Shown here piece after piece: positions 19,772 to 28,950 of a DNA stretch of 64,000 nt. The position numbers and the translations under genes were made by a program. Source of the DNA: Immundisolibacter cernigliae. Lineage in GTDB: Bacteria; Pseudomonadota; Gammaproteobacteria; Immundisolibacterales; Immundisolibacteraceae. Positions within the stretch are counted from its first letter, which is position 1. Every line of letters starts with the position of its first letter. Under the pieces are notes generated by a model, which saw nothing but the letters and a program-made list of their open reading frames with translations, did not search any database and had not been told where the DNA came from. The stretch covers positions 1,860,001 through 1,924,000 of the forward strand of contig NZ_CP014671.1 of assembly GCF_001697225.1 (NCBI RefSeq). The letters run 5' to 3'.

Positions 19772-20404
19772 TCAGCCGCAGCGCACGCCCGTGCCACCCA
19801 GGCCACAGTAGCCGCCCGGGTTCTTGGCCAGGTACTGCTGGTGGTAGTCCTCGGCGTAGTAGAACGGCCCGGCCGGTGCGATTTCGGTGGTCGGCGGGCC
19901 GTAGCCTGCGTCGGCCAACGCTTTCGCATAGGCGTCGCGCGAGGCTTGCGCCGCCGCCAGCTGGGCGGCATCGAAGGTGTAGATGGCCGAGCGGTATTGG
20001 GTGCCGATGTCATTGCCCTGGCGCATGCCCTGCGTCGGGTCGTGGCTTTCCCAGAACTCGCGCAGCAAGGCCTCATAGCTCACCCGCGTGGGATCGAACA
20101 CCACCAGCACCACCTCGGCATGGCCGGTGGCACCGCTGCACACCTCGTCGTAGGTGGGATTGGGCGTGTGGCCGCCGGCGTAGCCGACCGCCGTGCTGAC
20201 CACGCCGTCCATCTGCCAGAAGCGCCGCTCCGCGCCCCAGAAGCAACCCAGGCCGAACACCGCCTGCTGCAGGCCAGCCGCGAACGGGCCCTTGATTGGC
20301 TGGCCGTTGACGAAATGCCGGTCCGTGACCGGCACGGGCGTGGTCCGGCCGGTCAGGGCCTGGGCCGCGGTTGGCAGTTCCAGCGATTTTCCGAACAGGC
20401 GCAT
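19772..20404 (-). CDS. msrA: Peptide-methionine (S)-S-oxide reductase MsrA
   Basis: MsrA repairs oxidised methionine. The 210-residue protein, from [10 protein letters not shown], has the catalytic motif GCFWG with C54 and the downstream conserved stretch [13 protein letters not shown]. The C-terminal resolving cysteines are in [14 protein letters not shown], a pattern of three-cysteine MsrA enzymes that recycle through thioredoxin. An N-terminal extension of about 45 residues precedes the core, as in E. coli MsrA. The start at 20404 is preferred over an upstream one because it follows a -10 candidate (20440-20445, TATACT) and begins the family-like sequence. Confidence 0.95.
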   Translation of the reverse strand: MRLFGKSLELPTAAQALTGRTTPVPVTDRHFVNGQPIKGPFAAGLQQAVFGLGCFWGAERRFWQMDGVVSTAVGYAGGHTPNPTYDEVCSGATGHAEVVLVVFDPTRVSYEALLREFWESHDPTQGMRQGNDIGTQYRSAIYTFDAAQLAAAQASRDAYAKALADAGYGPPTTEIAPAGPFYYAEDYHQQYLAKNPGGYCGLGGTGVRCG

Positions 20405-20439
20405 GAATACCCCGCAGGCGGCGTGGTTGCGACTCGAAA

Positions 20440-20445
20440 AGTATA
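20440..20445 (-). promoter_or_regulatory. Candidate -10 element for msrA
   Basis: On the minus strand this reads TATACT, 35 bases before the msrA ATG in the short rimO-msrA gap. No convincing -35 hexamer is present in the GC-rich sequence upstream. Confidence 0.45.
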
Positions 20446-20471
20446 GGCGCGCGGCCGGACCCGACCGGCAT

Positions 20472-21800
20472 TCAGCCCAATTGGGGCACGGCGTACAGGT
20501 CGTGCTCGTCGGCGTCTTCCACCTCGACCAGCAGCACGTCACCCACCGCCACGCCCTCGGCGTCGGTCAGATGGACCACGCCGTCGATTTCCGGCGCATC
20601 GGCATAACTGCGGGCGATCACACCCTCGTCGCCGACCTCGTCCACCAGCACCTCGATGGTGCGGCCGATCTTGTCCTGCAGGCGCCGGGCGCTGATCGCG
20701 GCCTGTTTTTCCATGAAGCGCGCCAGGCGCTCGCGCTTGATTTCTTCCGGCACCGCACCGGGCAGGGCATTGGCGGCGGCGCCGGCCACCGGCGAGTAGG
20801 CAAAGCAGCCGACCCGGTCCAGCTGCGCCTGGTCCAGGAACTCCAGCAGCGCCTCGAAATCGGCCTCGGTCTCGCCCGGAAAGCCGACGATGAAGGTACT
20901 GCGAATGGCCAGGTCCGGGCAGATGCCGCGCCAGCTGTGGATGCGTTCGAGCGTGTTTTCCACGTGTGCCGGGCGGCGCATGGCCTTCAGGATGTGTGGG
21001 CTGGCATGCTGCAGCGGCACGTCCAGGTACGGCAGCAGCAGGCCGTCGGCCATCAGCGGGATCAGCGCGTCCACGTGCGGGTAGGGGTACACGTAATGCA
21101 GGCGCACCCACACGCCCAGCTCCCCCAGCGCGCGGGACAGATTCAGCAGGTCGGTGCGCAGCGGCCGCCCGCCGTGAAAGCCGGTGCGGTATTTGACGTC
21201 CACGCCGTAGGCGCTGGTGTCCTGCGAGATCACCAGCAGCTCGCGCACGCCGGCATCGACCAGCGCCTCGGCCTCGGTGAGCACCTCGCCGATCGGCCGG
21301 CTGACCAGGTCGCCGCGCATCGACGGGATGATGCAGAAGCTGCAGCGGTGGTTGCAGCCCTCGGAAATCTTCAGGTATGCGTAATGCGGCGGCGTCAGGC
21401 GCAGGCCCTGCGGCGGCAGCAGGTCGACATAGGGATCGTGTTCGCGCGCGGGCGGCGGCGGCAGGTGCTTTTGTACTGCGGCCACGACCTCGGCGTAGGC
21501 ATGGGGTCCGGTCACCGCCAGCACGCTCGGATGGCGCTCCAGAATCTCGCTGACGTTGGCGCCCAGGCAGCCGGTGACGATGACCTTGCCGTTCTCGGCC
21601 AGCGCCTCGCCGATGGCGTCGAGTGACTCCTGCCTGGCCTCGTCGATGAAGCCGCAGGTGTTGACCACCACCAGGTCCGCCCCGGCGTAGCTGTCGGACA
21701 GCTCATAGCCGCCGCCGCGCAGCTCGGTCAGGATGCGTTCGGAGTCCACCAGCGCCTTGGGACAGCCCAGGCTGACAAAACCGATCTTGTGGGAGCTCAT
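20472..21800 (-). CDS. rimO: Ribosomal protein S12 methylthiotransferase RimO
   Basis: RimO adds a methylthio group to an aspartate of ribosomal protein S12. The 442-residue protein has the UPF0004 domain with cluster cysteines C13, C49 and C78, the radical-SAM motif CNHRCSFC (C149, C153, C156) and a C-terminal TRAM domain (about residues 370-442). The order and length match RimO rather than MiaB: the N-terminus [15 protein letters not shown] is RimO-specific. A TATAGAAT-like -10 lies about 35-40 bases upstream of the ATG. Confidence 0.96.
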   Translation of the reverse strand: MSSHKIGFVSLGCPKALVDSERILTELRGGGYELSDSYAGADLVVVNTCGFIDEARQESLDAIGEALAENGKVIVTGCLGANVSEILERHPSVLAVTGPHAYAEVVAAVQKHLPPPPAREHDPYVDLLPPQGLRLTPPHYAYLKISEGCNHRCSFCIIPSMRGDLVSRPIGEVLTEAEALVDAGVRELLVISQDTSAYGVDVKYRTGFHGGRPLRTDLLNLSRALGELGVWVRLHYVYPYPHVDALIPLMADGLLLPYLDVPLQHASPHILKAMRRPAHVENTLERIHSWRGICPDLAIRSTFIVGFPGETEADFEALLEFLDQAQLDRVGCFAYSPVAGAAANALPGAVPEEIKRERLARFMEKQAAISARRLQDKIGRTIEVLVDEVGDEGVIARSYADAPEIDGVVHLTDAEGVAVGDVLLVEVEDADEHDLYAVPQLG

Positions 21801-21878
21801 GCGGCGGGGACGGGAAACGCGGGGGGCGGCGATTCTATATCAGCGCACCCCGGGGCAGCGGCCGCCGTGGCCCGGCCT

Positions 21879-23045
21879 TCATGCCAACAGGCGGCCGAGG
21901 CGGTCGATGGCCTCGCCGAGGCGCTCGCGGGAGGTGGTGTAGGCAAAGCGCAGGTGCGTGCGCGCCGTGTGCGGGCCAAAGTCGAGGCCCGGCGTGGCGG
22001 CCACGCCGGCTTCGTCCAGCAGGCGCAGGCACAAGGCGGAGCTGTCATCCGCAAAACGCCCGCAACCGGCATAGATGTAGAACGCGCCCTGCGGCGTGAC
22101 CGGAATGTCGAAGCCCAAGCCGCGCAGCGCCGGCAGCAACAGGTCGCGCCGGGCCCTGAACTCGTCCCGGCGCTGGTCGAGCAGCGCCAGCGTGGCCGGC
22201 TCGAAGGCGGCCAGCGCCGCGTGCTGGGCCGGCGTCGGCGGTGCGATGAACAGGTTCTGCGCCAGTTTTTCGACCGGCCGCAGCAGCGCTTCCGGCACCA
22301 CCGCCCAGCCCAGGCGCCAGCCGGTCATGCCGAAATACTTTGAAAAGCTGTTCACGACGATGGCGTCGGCGTCGCAGGCCAGCGCCGTGCAGGTGTCGGC
22401 CTCGTAAATCAGGCCGTGGTAGATCTCGTCGGCGATCAGCGCCACGCGGCGTTCACGCAACAGCGCCGCGATGCGGGCCAGTTCTTCACGGTCGATGACG
22501 GCGCCGGTCGGGTTGGCCGGCGAGGCCAGCAACACGGCCCGCGTGCGCGGCGTGAGCGCGGCCTCGATCTGCGCCGCGGTCGGCTGCCAGCCGGTGTCCG
22601 GGCTGACCGGCAGCTCCACCGGCACGCCGCCGGCCAGGCGCACGAAGTGCCGGTTGCAGGGGTAGCCGGGGTCGGTCAGCAGCACCTCGTCGCCGGGGCC
22701 GATCAGCGCCCACAGCGCCAGTTGCAACGCGCCCGAGGCGCCGACCGTGACCACCACCTGCCGCGGCTCGACCGCCACGCCGTGGCGCCTGCGGTAGAAA
22801 TCGGCAATCGCCTCGCGCAGCGCCGGCAGGCCCAGCGCCAGCGTGTAATGCGTGTGGCCCTCGCGCAGGGCGCGGATGCCGGCCTCGACGATGGGCTCGG
22901 CAGTCGCGAAATCCGGCTCGCCGACTTCCATGTGCACGATGTCGCGCCCCGCCGCGGCGGCGGCCTGGGCGCGGCCCATCACTTCCATGACGTGAAACGG
23001 GGCGATGCCCGCCATGCGGGCGGCGGGGCGAAAACGGTCGGTCAT
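21879..23045 (-). CDS. Pyridoxal-phosphate aminotransferase, class I/II
   Basis: The 388-residue fold-type I aminotransferase has the N-terminal region VGEPDF, the PLP-binding asparagine/aspartate strand (SPANPTG), DEIYHGL and the Schiff-base lysine in NSFSKYFGMTGWRLGW, followed by the carboxylate-binding arginine region THLRFAY. It is closest in pattern to the aspartate/alanine-type aminotransferases that use varied amino donors; the specific substrate cannot be read from sequence. It is divergent from the rnfB-like gene, sharing a 64-base intergenic region with two opposing -10 elements. Confidence 0.88.
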   Translation of the reverse strand: MTDRFRPAARMAGIAPFHVMEVMGRAQAAAAAGRDIVHMEVGEPDFATAEPIVEAGIRALREGHTHYTLALGLPALREAIADFYRRRHGVAVEPRQVVVTVGASGALQLALWALIGPGDEVLLTDPGYPCNRHFVRLAGGVPVELPVSPDTGWQPTAAQIEAALTPRTRAVLLASPANPTGAVIDREELARIAALLRERRVALIADEIYHGLIYEADTCTALACDADAIVVNSFSKYFGMTGWRLGWAVVPEALLRPVEKLAQNLFIAPPTPAQHAALAAFEPATLALLDQRRDEFRARRDLLLPALRGLGFDIPVTPQGAFYIYAGCGRFADDSSALCLRLLDEAGVAATPGLDFGPHTARTHLRFAYTTSRERLGEAIDRLGRLLA

Positions 23046-23078
23046 ATGAAACGTGGCGGGCGGCAGAACGGCTGGGGC

Positions 23079-23100
23079 AGTCTAGCAGCGGCGGTAAAAT
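23079..23100. promoter_or_regulatory. Divergent promoters between the aminotransferase and rnfB-like genes
   Basis: On the minus strand, TGC-TAGACT (23079-23087) is an extended -10 for the aminotransferase. On the plus strand, TAAAAT (23095-23100) lies 9 bases before the rnfB-like ATG at 23110, so that transcript would be nearly leaderless. The two elements are only 7 bases apart, so the promoters would compete for RNA polymerase. Confidence 0.5.
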
Positions 23101-23109
23101 GCCCCGGCC

Positions 23110-23694
23110 ATGCCAAGCCTCGCAAACACCATCGACGCGCTGCTGCCGCAAACCCAGTGCGGACGCTGCGGCTACGACGGGTGCCAGCCATACGCCCAGG
23201 CGCTGGCAGCCGGCGCGTGTGATCTGAACCGTTGCCCGCCGGGCGGCGAGCAGACCATCGCCGCACTCGCGGCATTGCTCGGCCGGCCGGCGCGGTTGCT
23301 GGACCCGGAATGCGGACCGGCGCCACCGCCGCAACGGGCGTGGATCGATCCAGCCGCCTGCATCGGCTGCACCAAATGCATCCAGGCCTGTCCGGTGGAT
23401 GCCATCGTCGGCGCCGGCAAGCGCCTGCACGGGGTAATCGAGCAGGAGTGCAACGGCTGCGGCCTGTGCGTGGCGCCGTGCCCGGTGGACTGCATTCATC
23501 TGCTGCCGCAGCCGGCCGAAAGCGGCCAGCGACGGGCCGCACTGGCAGCCATCAACCGGCGCCGTCACGACGCGCGTCAGCGGCGCCTTGCCGCCAAAAC
23601 CGCCGCTGCGCCGCCGGCGCCGAGCGGTCCCTCGCCCGAGGTCCAGACGGCCCTGGCGCGGGCGCGTGCACTGCTGGCGGCCCGCGGCGCATGA
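23110..23694 (+). CDS. rnfB: RnfB/RsxB-type iron-sulfur protein, without membrane anchor
   Basis: The 194-residue protein matches RnfB/RsxB. An N-terminal Fe-S domain with a four-cysteine pattern ([13 protein letters not shown] and RCPPGG) is followed by two CxxCxxCxxxCP ferredoxin motifs ([24 protein letters not shown]). The usual N-terminal membrane helix of RnfB is missing: the protein starts almost at the Fe-S domain. The C-terminal 55 residues are Ala/Arg-rich. No other rnf/rsx genes are nearby. The stop overlaps the nth start by 4 bases. Soluble RnfB-like proteins next to nth are found in many proteobacteria; the electron partner is unknown. Confidence 0.88.
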   Translation: MPSLANTIDALLPQTQCGRCGYDGCQPYAQALAAGACDLNRCPPGGEQTIAALAALLGRPARLLDPECGPAPPPQRAWIDPAACIGCTKCIQACPVDAIVGAGKRLHGVIEQECNGCGLCVAPCPVDCIHLLPQPAESGQRRAALAAINRRRHDARQRRLAAKTAAAPPAPSGPSPEVQTALARARALLAARGA

Positions 23695-24356
23695 ACGCCC
23701 ACAAACGCCGGCAGATGTACGAACGCCTGCAGGCCGCCCTGCCGGCACCGACCACCGAGCTGCACTACCGCTCGCCGTTCGAGCTGCTGATCGCGGTGAT
23801 CCTGTCCGCGCAGGCCACCGACAAGAGCGTCAACCAGGCCACCGCCACGCTGTTCCAAGCCGCCAGCACGCCACAGGCCATGCTCGCCCTGGGCGTGGAC
23901 GGCGTAAAGGCACACGTGCGGCGCATCGGGCTTTTCAACAGCAAGGCCCAGAACATCATCAAGACCTGCCGGATCCTGGTCGAGCAGCACGGCGGCCAGG
24001 TGCCGCGCGATCGCGCGGCGCTGGAGGCGCTGCCCGGTGTCGGCCGCAAGACCGCCAACGTGGTGCTGAACACCGCCTTTGGCGAGCCGACCATCGCGGT
24101 GGACACGCACATCTTTCGCGTCGCCAATCGCACCGGTCTGGCGCCGGGCAAGACTGTGCGCCAGGTCGAGGACCGCCTGCTGAAGGTCACGCCGCCGGAA
24201 TTCCGCCACGATGCGCACCACTGGCTGATCCTGCACGGCCGCTACACCTGCACCGCCCGCCGGCCGCGCTGCGGGCAGTGCCTGATCGCCGACCTGTGCG
24301 ACTGGCCGGACAAGGCCGCGGCGGTGGCGGCGGCCGGCACCGCGCAGGCGGCCTGA
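23691..24356 (+). CDS. nth: Endonuclease III
   Basis: Nth is a bifunctional DNA glycosylase/AP lyase that removes oxidised pyrimidines. The 221-residue protein has the helix-hairpin-helix [12 protein letters not shown] with catalytic lysine K120 and D138 in [11 protein letters not shown]-terminal [4Fe-4S] cluster is formed by cysteines spaced C-x6-C-x2-C-x5-C. The ATG at 23691 overlaps the rnfB-like stop (ATGA), which is preferred over a longer upstream frame that is a shadow of that gene. The length is close to E. coli Nth (211). Confidence 0.96.
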   Translation: MNAHKRRQMYERLQAALPAPTTELHYRSPFELLIAVILSAQATDKSVNQATATLFQAASTPQAMLALGVDGVKAHVRRIGLFNSKAQNIIKTCRILVEQHGGQVPRDRAALEALPGVGRKTANVVLNTAFGEPTIAVDTHIFRVANRTGLAPGKTVRQVEDRLLKVTPPEFRHDAHHWLILHGRYTCTARRPRCGQCLIADLCDWPDKAAAVAAAGTAQAA

Positions 24357-24775
24357 TGTTCGGCCAGGACCGGGACAGCCTGCGCCGCGCCTATGCCGAG
24401 GCGTGGCAGCGCCGTCTGGACGGCCTGCCGCTGGACGCGCAGCAGCAGCGCATCGCCGATGTGGTGGCGCTGCACCCGGAATATCAGGCCTTCGTGCTGG
24501 CGCCGGAGGCGCTCGCGCAGGACTTCGACGGCAGCGACGGACGAACCAACCCGTACCTGCACATGGGTCTGCACATCGCCATCCACGAGCAGCTCGCCAC
24601 CGGCCTGCCGCCGGAAGCGGCGCAAACGCACCAGCGTCTCGCCCGGCGCCTGGGCGACGCCCACGCCGCCGAGCACCGGCTGATCGACTGCCTGGCGCAG
24701 ACCCTGTGGCAGGCGCAGCGCGACGGCCGCGCGCCGGACATGGATGCGTATCGCGAGGCCCTGCGGCGGCTGTAG
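24356..24775 (+). CDS. DUF1841 family protein
   Basis: The 139-residue protein begins [17 protein letters not shown] and contains NPYLHMGLHIAIHEQL, a histidine-rich segment characteristic of the DUF1841 family. Function is unknown. It is predicted to be helical and soluble. The ATG overlaps the nth TGA by one base, completing an rnfB-nth-DUF1841 operon seen in other gammaproteobacteria. A 369-base gap follows. Confidence 0.85.
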   Translation: MFGQDRDSLRRAYAEAWQRRLDGLPLDAQQQRIADVVALHPEYQAFVLAPEALAQDFDGSDGRTNPYLHMGLHIAIHEQLATGLPPEAAQTHQRLARRLGDAHAAEHRLIDCLAQTLWQAQRDGRAPDMDAYREALRRL

Positions 24776-25144
24776 AACCCCGCCCCGTGCCAGAGCTTCG
24801 ATCTCGATCCTCGCATCGGCCACAGCGACCCGCAATGCTTGGCCGCGGGTTTCGGAGTGATCGACGCATCGAGGCTCCGATTCGGGGTCAAGATTGGCTG
24901 GGACCAAGCCGCCCTCTGGGGCTGGCGTGCGCACGGGATCTGCGGGCAACTCCGCTGCGCGGGCAGCAAAATGGCGCTCGCGTCGGGGAATAACGAAGAG
25001 GCCTCTCGAAGCGCAGGAGCACGGCCGGTCCAGCCGCGAATGCAGAGCCTGGCTGAAAGATCACCGTATCCCGTATGGTTCGAAGAACGCCGCCCCGGCG
25101 CCCGGTTACCGGCCTTTGGGCCGCATTTTGAACATTGGAAGCTC
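24776..25144. other. Gap between the nth operon and the restriction operon
   Basis: No intact gene is seen. One frame on each strand stays open through much of the gap, but neither yields a recognisable domain. It may hold a decayed gene end, for example the minus-strand stretch around 24790-24940. No tRNA, integrase or clear attachment repeat marks the left edge of the defence operon. A purine-rich GGAAG a few bases before 25145 serves as the hsdM ribosome-binding site. Confidence 0.5.
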
Positions 25145-27628
25145 ATGGCCCTGAAAAAATCCCAGCTTTATTCCTCCCTCTGGCAAAGCTGCGACGAGCT
25201 GCGCGGCGGCATGGACGCCAGCCAGTACAAGGACTATGTCCTGACGCTGCTGTTCATGAAGTACGTGTCGGACAAGTACGCTGGCAAATCGGATGCGCTG
25301 ATCGAGGTTCTCCCCGGCGGCGGCTTCGCCGACATGGTCAAGCTCAAGGGCGACAAGGAGATTGGCGACCGGATCAACAAGATCATCGGCCGGCTGGCCG
25401 AGGCCAACGACCTCAAGGGCGTCATCGACCAGGCCGACTTCAACGACGAGAGCAAGCTCGGCAGCGGCAAGGAGATGCAGGACCGGCTGTCGAAGCTGGT
25501 CGCAATCTTCGACGGCCTCGACTTTCGCGCCAACCGCGCCGAGGGCGACGACCTGCTGGGCGACGCCTACGAATACCTGATGCGCCACTTCGCCACCGAC
25601 AGCGGCAAGAGCAAGGGCCAGTTCTACACCCCCGCCGAGGTGTCGCGGATCATGGCGCAGGTGGTTGGCATCGGCGCCGACACCCGGCCCGACCAGACCA
25701 TCTACGACCCCACCTGCGGCTCCGGCTCGCTGCTGTTGAAGGCCGCCGACGAAGCCCCGCGCGGTATCAGCATCTACGGCCAGGAGATGGACGTCGCCAC
25801 CTGGGCGCTGGCACGCATGAACATGATCCTGCACGGCCACCCCACCGCCGAGTTGTGGCGCGGCAACACCCTGGCCAGCCCGCACTTCAAAACCTGGGAC
25901 GACAGCCTCAAGACCTTCGACTTCGCCGTCGCCAATCCGCCGTTCTCGTCCAAGGCCTGGGCCAGCGGCCTCGACCCGGCCAACGACGCATTCGGCCGTT
26001 TCGCCTACGGCATCCCGCCGGACAAGAACGGCGACTACGCCTTCCTGCTGCACCTGATCGCCTCGCTCAAGAGCAGCGGCAAGGGCGCCATCATCCTGCC
26101 CCACGGCGTGCTGTTTCGCGGCAACAGGGAGGCCGACATTCGGCGCAATCTCATCCAGCGCGGCCTGATCAAGGGCATCATCGGTCTGCCCGCCAATCTC
26201 TTCTACGGCACCGGCATTCCGGCCTGCATCATCGTCATCGACAAGGCGCAGGCGCACGTTCGCACCGGCATTTTCATGATCGATGCCAGCAAGAGCTTTC
26301 TGAAGGACGGCAACAAGAACCGCCTGCGCGCGCAGGACATCCACAAGATCGTGGACGTGTTCAACCGGCAGATCGAGCTGCCGCGCTACTCGCGGATGGT
26401 GCCGGTGAGCGAGATCGGAAGCGTAGCCAACGACTACAACCTCAACCTGCCGCGCTACATCGATGCCAGCGAACCGGAAGACCTGCACGACCTGCATGCG
26501 CACTTGAACGGCGGCATTCCCAATCGCGACATCGACGCGCTGGGCGACTACTGGGCCGTCTTCCCCGCGCTGCGCAAGGCGCTGTTCACCGACAACGGCC
26601 GCGCCGGCTACAGCGAGGCCCGCATCGACACCCACCAGATCAAACCCGCCATCCTCGAACACGGCGAGTTCAAGACCTTTGCCGCCCGCGTTGGCGCCGT
26701 GTTCGACGGCTGGCGCCAAGCCCACCAGCCGCAATTGCTCAGCCTGAAGATTGACGACCTGCCCAAGACCGTCATCCACTGCCTGTCGGAAGACCTGCTG
26801 ACGCGCTTTTCAGATTTACCCCTGCTCAGCCGCTACGACGTCTACCAGCGGCTGATGGACTACTGGGCCGATGTGATGCAGGACGACGTCTACCTGATCG
26901 CCGCCGACGGCTGGCTGGAGGCCGCCAAGCCGCGTGGCGTTGTCGAGGACAAGGACCGGAAGATCAAGGAGACGCCGGACCTTTCCATCGGCCGCAAGAA
27001 GTACAAGATGGACCTGCTGCCCCCGGCGCTGATCGTGGCGCGTTACTTCAAAGAGCAGCAGGCCACCCTCGATGCGCTGCAGGCCGCGCAGGAAACCGCC
27101 GCCCGCGAGCTGGAGGAGTTCGTCGAGCAACATGTGTGCGAAGAAGGCCTGTTGGAAGACGCCGTCAACGACAAGGGCAAGGTCACCAAGGCCAGCATCA
27201 AATCGCGGCTCAACGAACTGAAGGCCGTCATTCCCGCGCCCACCGTCATTCCCGCGCAGGCGGGAATCCAGGAAGACCAGGAAGAACACGACGCCCTCAC
27301 CCGCTGCCTGCAACTCATCGACGCCGAGTCCGACGCCGGCAAGGCGGTGAAGGACGCCCAGGCCGCGCTGGACGAGAAGGTGCTGGCCCGCTACGCCAAG
27401 CTCAGCGAGGCCGAGATCAAGACGCTGGTGGTCGAGGACAAATGGTTCGCCAGCCTCCAGGCCGCCATCGCGGGCGGGGTGCAGCGACTCACCCAGCAAC
27501 TCGCCGGGCGGGTAAAGGAGCTGGAAGAGCGCTACGCCCGGCCGCTGCCGGAACTGGAACGCGACGTGGAGACGTTCAGCGTCAAGGTCGAGGAACACCT
27601 GAAGCAGATGGGCCTGGCCTGGGCATGA
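25145..27628 (+). CDS. hsdM: Type I restriction-modification system methyltransferase subunit HsdM
   Basis: HsdM methylates adenine at the site chosen by HsdS. The 827-residue protein has the N-terminal HsdM helical domain (residues about 8-145), the SAM-binding motif DPTCGSGSL (188-196) and the catalytic NPPF motif (264-267), giving N6-adenine specificity. It is about 300 residues longer than classical HsdM. The extension (about 520-827) is rich in charged helices and probable coiled coil, a form seen in the long HsdM variants. Residues about 694-708 are encoded by a dRS3-like DNA repeat inserted in frame. The ATG at 25145 begins the family-like MALKKSQLYSSLWQSCD. It is the first gene of a seven-gene overlapping operon. 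Confidence 0.95.
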   Translation: MALKKSQLYSSLWQSCDELRGGMDASQYKDYVLTLLFMKYVSDKYAGKSDALIEVLPGGGFADMVKLKGDKEIGDRINKIIGRLAEANDLKGVIDQADFNDESKLGSGKEMQDRLSKLVAIFDGLDFRANRAEGDDLLGDAYEYLMRHFATDSGKSKGQFYTPAEVSRIMAQVVGIGADTRPDQTIYDPTCGSGSLLLKAADEAPRGISIYGQEMDVATWALARMNMILHGHPTAELWRGNTLASPHFKTWDDSLKTFDFAVANPPFSSKAWASGLDPANDAFGRFAYGIPPDKNGDYAFLLHLIASLKSSGKGAIILPHGVLFRGNREADIRRNLIQRGLIKGIIGLPANLFYGTGIPACIIVIDKAQAHVRTGIFMIDASKSFLKDGNKNRLRAQDIHKIVDVFNRQIELPRYSRMVPVSEIGSVANDYNLNLPRYIDASEPEDLHDLHAHLNGGIPNRDIDALGDYWAVFPALRKALFTDNGRAGYSEARIDTHQIKPAILEHGEFKTFAARVGAVFDGWRQAHQPQLLSLKIDDLPKTVIHCLSEDLLTRFSDLPLLSRYDVYQRLMDYWADVMQDDVYLIAADGWLEAAKPRGVVEDKDRKIKETPDLSIGRKKYKMDLLPPALIVARYFKEQQATLDALQAAQETAARELEEFVEQHVCEEGLLEDAVNDKGKVTKASIKSRLNELKAVIPAPTVIPAQAGIQEDQEEHDALTRCLQLIDAESDAGKAVKDAQAALDEKVLARYAKLSEAEIKTLVVEDKWFASLQAAIAGGVQRLTQQLAGRVKELEERYARPLPELERDVETFSVKVEEHLKQMGLAWA
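27227..27270. repeat. dRS3-like inverted repeat inside the hsdM coding region
   Basis: ATTCCCGC-GCAG-GCGGGAAT (27248-27267) is a perfect 8-bp palindrome with a 4-base loop, preceded by two direct copies of GTCATTCCCGCGC (27227 and 27245). The sequence matches the widespread dispersed word ATTCCCGCGCAGGCGGGAAT known from several proteobacteria. Translated in frame it gives VIPAPTVIPAQAGIQ within a linker of HsdM, so the insertion did not break the gene. Confidence 0.8.
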
Positions 27629-28950
27629 GCACCGAAGCCATGCAGGTCAAGGACGCGAGCGGCCGCTATCTGGCCAAGGCCGCAGTGCAGGAGGTGCCGC
27701 CGGGGTACAAGCGGACCGAGGTGGGGGTGATTCCGGAGGATTGGGAGGCAAAAACACTTGCCGAGCTTGGCGCCTTCATGAAGGGCAAAGGTATCAGGCG
27801 CGATGACGTTGCTGATGACGGGGTTGCCTGTATTCGCTACGGCGAGATTTATACGCGCTACAACAACTATGTCCGCTCGCCTTCATCCCGTATTCCTGCA
27901 TCAGTGGCAGCTAGTTCACAGCGGATGAACGAAGGTGACTTGCTGTTCGCGGGTTCAGGTGAAACTGCGGAGGAGATAGGGAAGTGCGTCGCCTATCTTG
28001 GGGAAGATGAGGCATACGCCGGGGGTGACATCGTCATCCTGAGACCGTTCAGTCAAGACTCACTTTACCTTGGGCACCTCCTTAACCATGAGGTTGTCGC
28101 TGAACAGAAGGTCCGTTTCGGCCAAGGCGACGCAGTCGTTCACATCAGCGCCAGAAATTTGGCAATGGTGAAAGTACCGCTTCCCCCCGCCCACGAACAA
28201 CGCGCCATCGCCGAGGCGTTATCGGATGTGGATGGCTTGCTCGGAGCGTTGGAGGCGCTGATCGCCAAGAAGCGGGCCATCAAGCAGGCCGCCATGCAGC
28301 AACTCCTCAGCGGCAAAACCCGCCTGCCGGGCTTCAGCGGGGCGTGGGAGACGAAGCGGTTGGGGGATGTCATAGACAAGCTCGTCGGAGGTGGAACACC
28401 GAGTCGCAGCAATCCAGGGTTCTGGGGCAACGAGATTCCATGGGTCACCGTGAAGGACTTTGCGACTTTCCATCCCCAGCAAACGCAGGAGTCGATCACC
28501 AAGGTAGGACTAAACAACAGCGCATCGCACTTGATCCCTGCTGGCACGCTGATCACGTCAACTCGCATGGCACTCGGCAAGGCTGTGATTTTTGAGGTTG
28601 ATGTCGCCATCAATCAAGATCTCAAGGCGGTATTTCTGAAATCCAGCGCGAACGTCCGGTTCCTTTTCTACTGGTTCGAGTACAGCGCCAAGATGATCGA
28701 CGATCTCGGCAGCGGTAGCACGGTGAAAGGCATTTCAATCGCTCAGTTATCAGGTCTTCCGTTCCCGCGCCTATCACTTGGAGAACAAACCGCCATCGCC
28801 AGCGTCCTCTCCGACCTGGACGCCGAAATCGCCGCGCTGGAACGCCGCCGCGACAAGACCCGCGCCCTCAAACAGGGAATGATGCAGCAGCTGCTCACCG
28901 GCCGAATTCGGCTGGTCAAGTCATCGCAGGTGGAGGCTCCGACGTGCTGA
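27625..28950 (+). CDS. hsdS: Type I restriction-modification specificity subunit HsdS
   Basis: HsdS recognises the bipartite target. The 441-residue protein has two target-recognition domains (about residues 38-200 and 240-405), each followed by a helical spacer: QQLLSGKTRLPGF in the centre and QQLLTGRIRL at the end. The repeated spacer helices are the conserved regions that set the gap between half-sites. The two recognition domains are lower in GC and differ in codon use from the flanks, as expected for exchangeable specificity modules. ATG 27625 overlaps the hsdM stop (ATGA). The target sequence cannot be predicted here. Confidence 0.95.
   Translation: MSTEAMQVKDASGRYLAKAAVQEVPPGYKRTEVGVIPEDWEAKTLAELGAFMKGKGIRRDDVADDGVACIRYGEIYTRYNNYVRSPSSRIPASVAASSQRMNEGDLLFAGSGETAEEIGKCVAYLGEDEAYAGGDIVILRPFSQDSLYLGHLLNHEVVAEQKVRFGQGDAVVHISARNLAMVKVPLPPAHEQRAIAEALSDVDGLLGALEALIAKKRAIKQAAMQQLLSGKTRLPGFSGAWETKRLGDVIDKLVGGGTPSRSNPGFWGNEIPWVTVKDFATFHPQQTQESITKVGLNNSASHLIPAGTLITSTRMALGKAVIFEVDVAINQDLKAVFLKSSANVRFLFYWFEYSAKMIDDLGSGSTVKGISIAQLSGLPFPRLSLGEQTAIASVLSDLDAEIAALERRRDKTRALKQGMMQQLLTGRIRLVKSSQVEAPTC

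Noticed and set aside
17795-20446. Long plus-strand ORF (883 residues) opposite kup and msrA
   Set aside because: Antisense shadow; kup and msrA have full family motifs on the other strand.
24839-25144. Extended N-terminus for HsdM from 24839
   Set aside because: The added residues do not resemble HsdM; family homology starts at MALKKSQ with a purine-rich site before it.
27227-27270. Start of a CRISPR array, because of the direct repeats
   Set aside because: Only two short copies 18 bases apart, and within an open reading frame; a dispersed palindromic repeat explains it.
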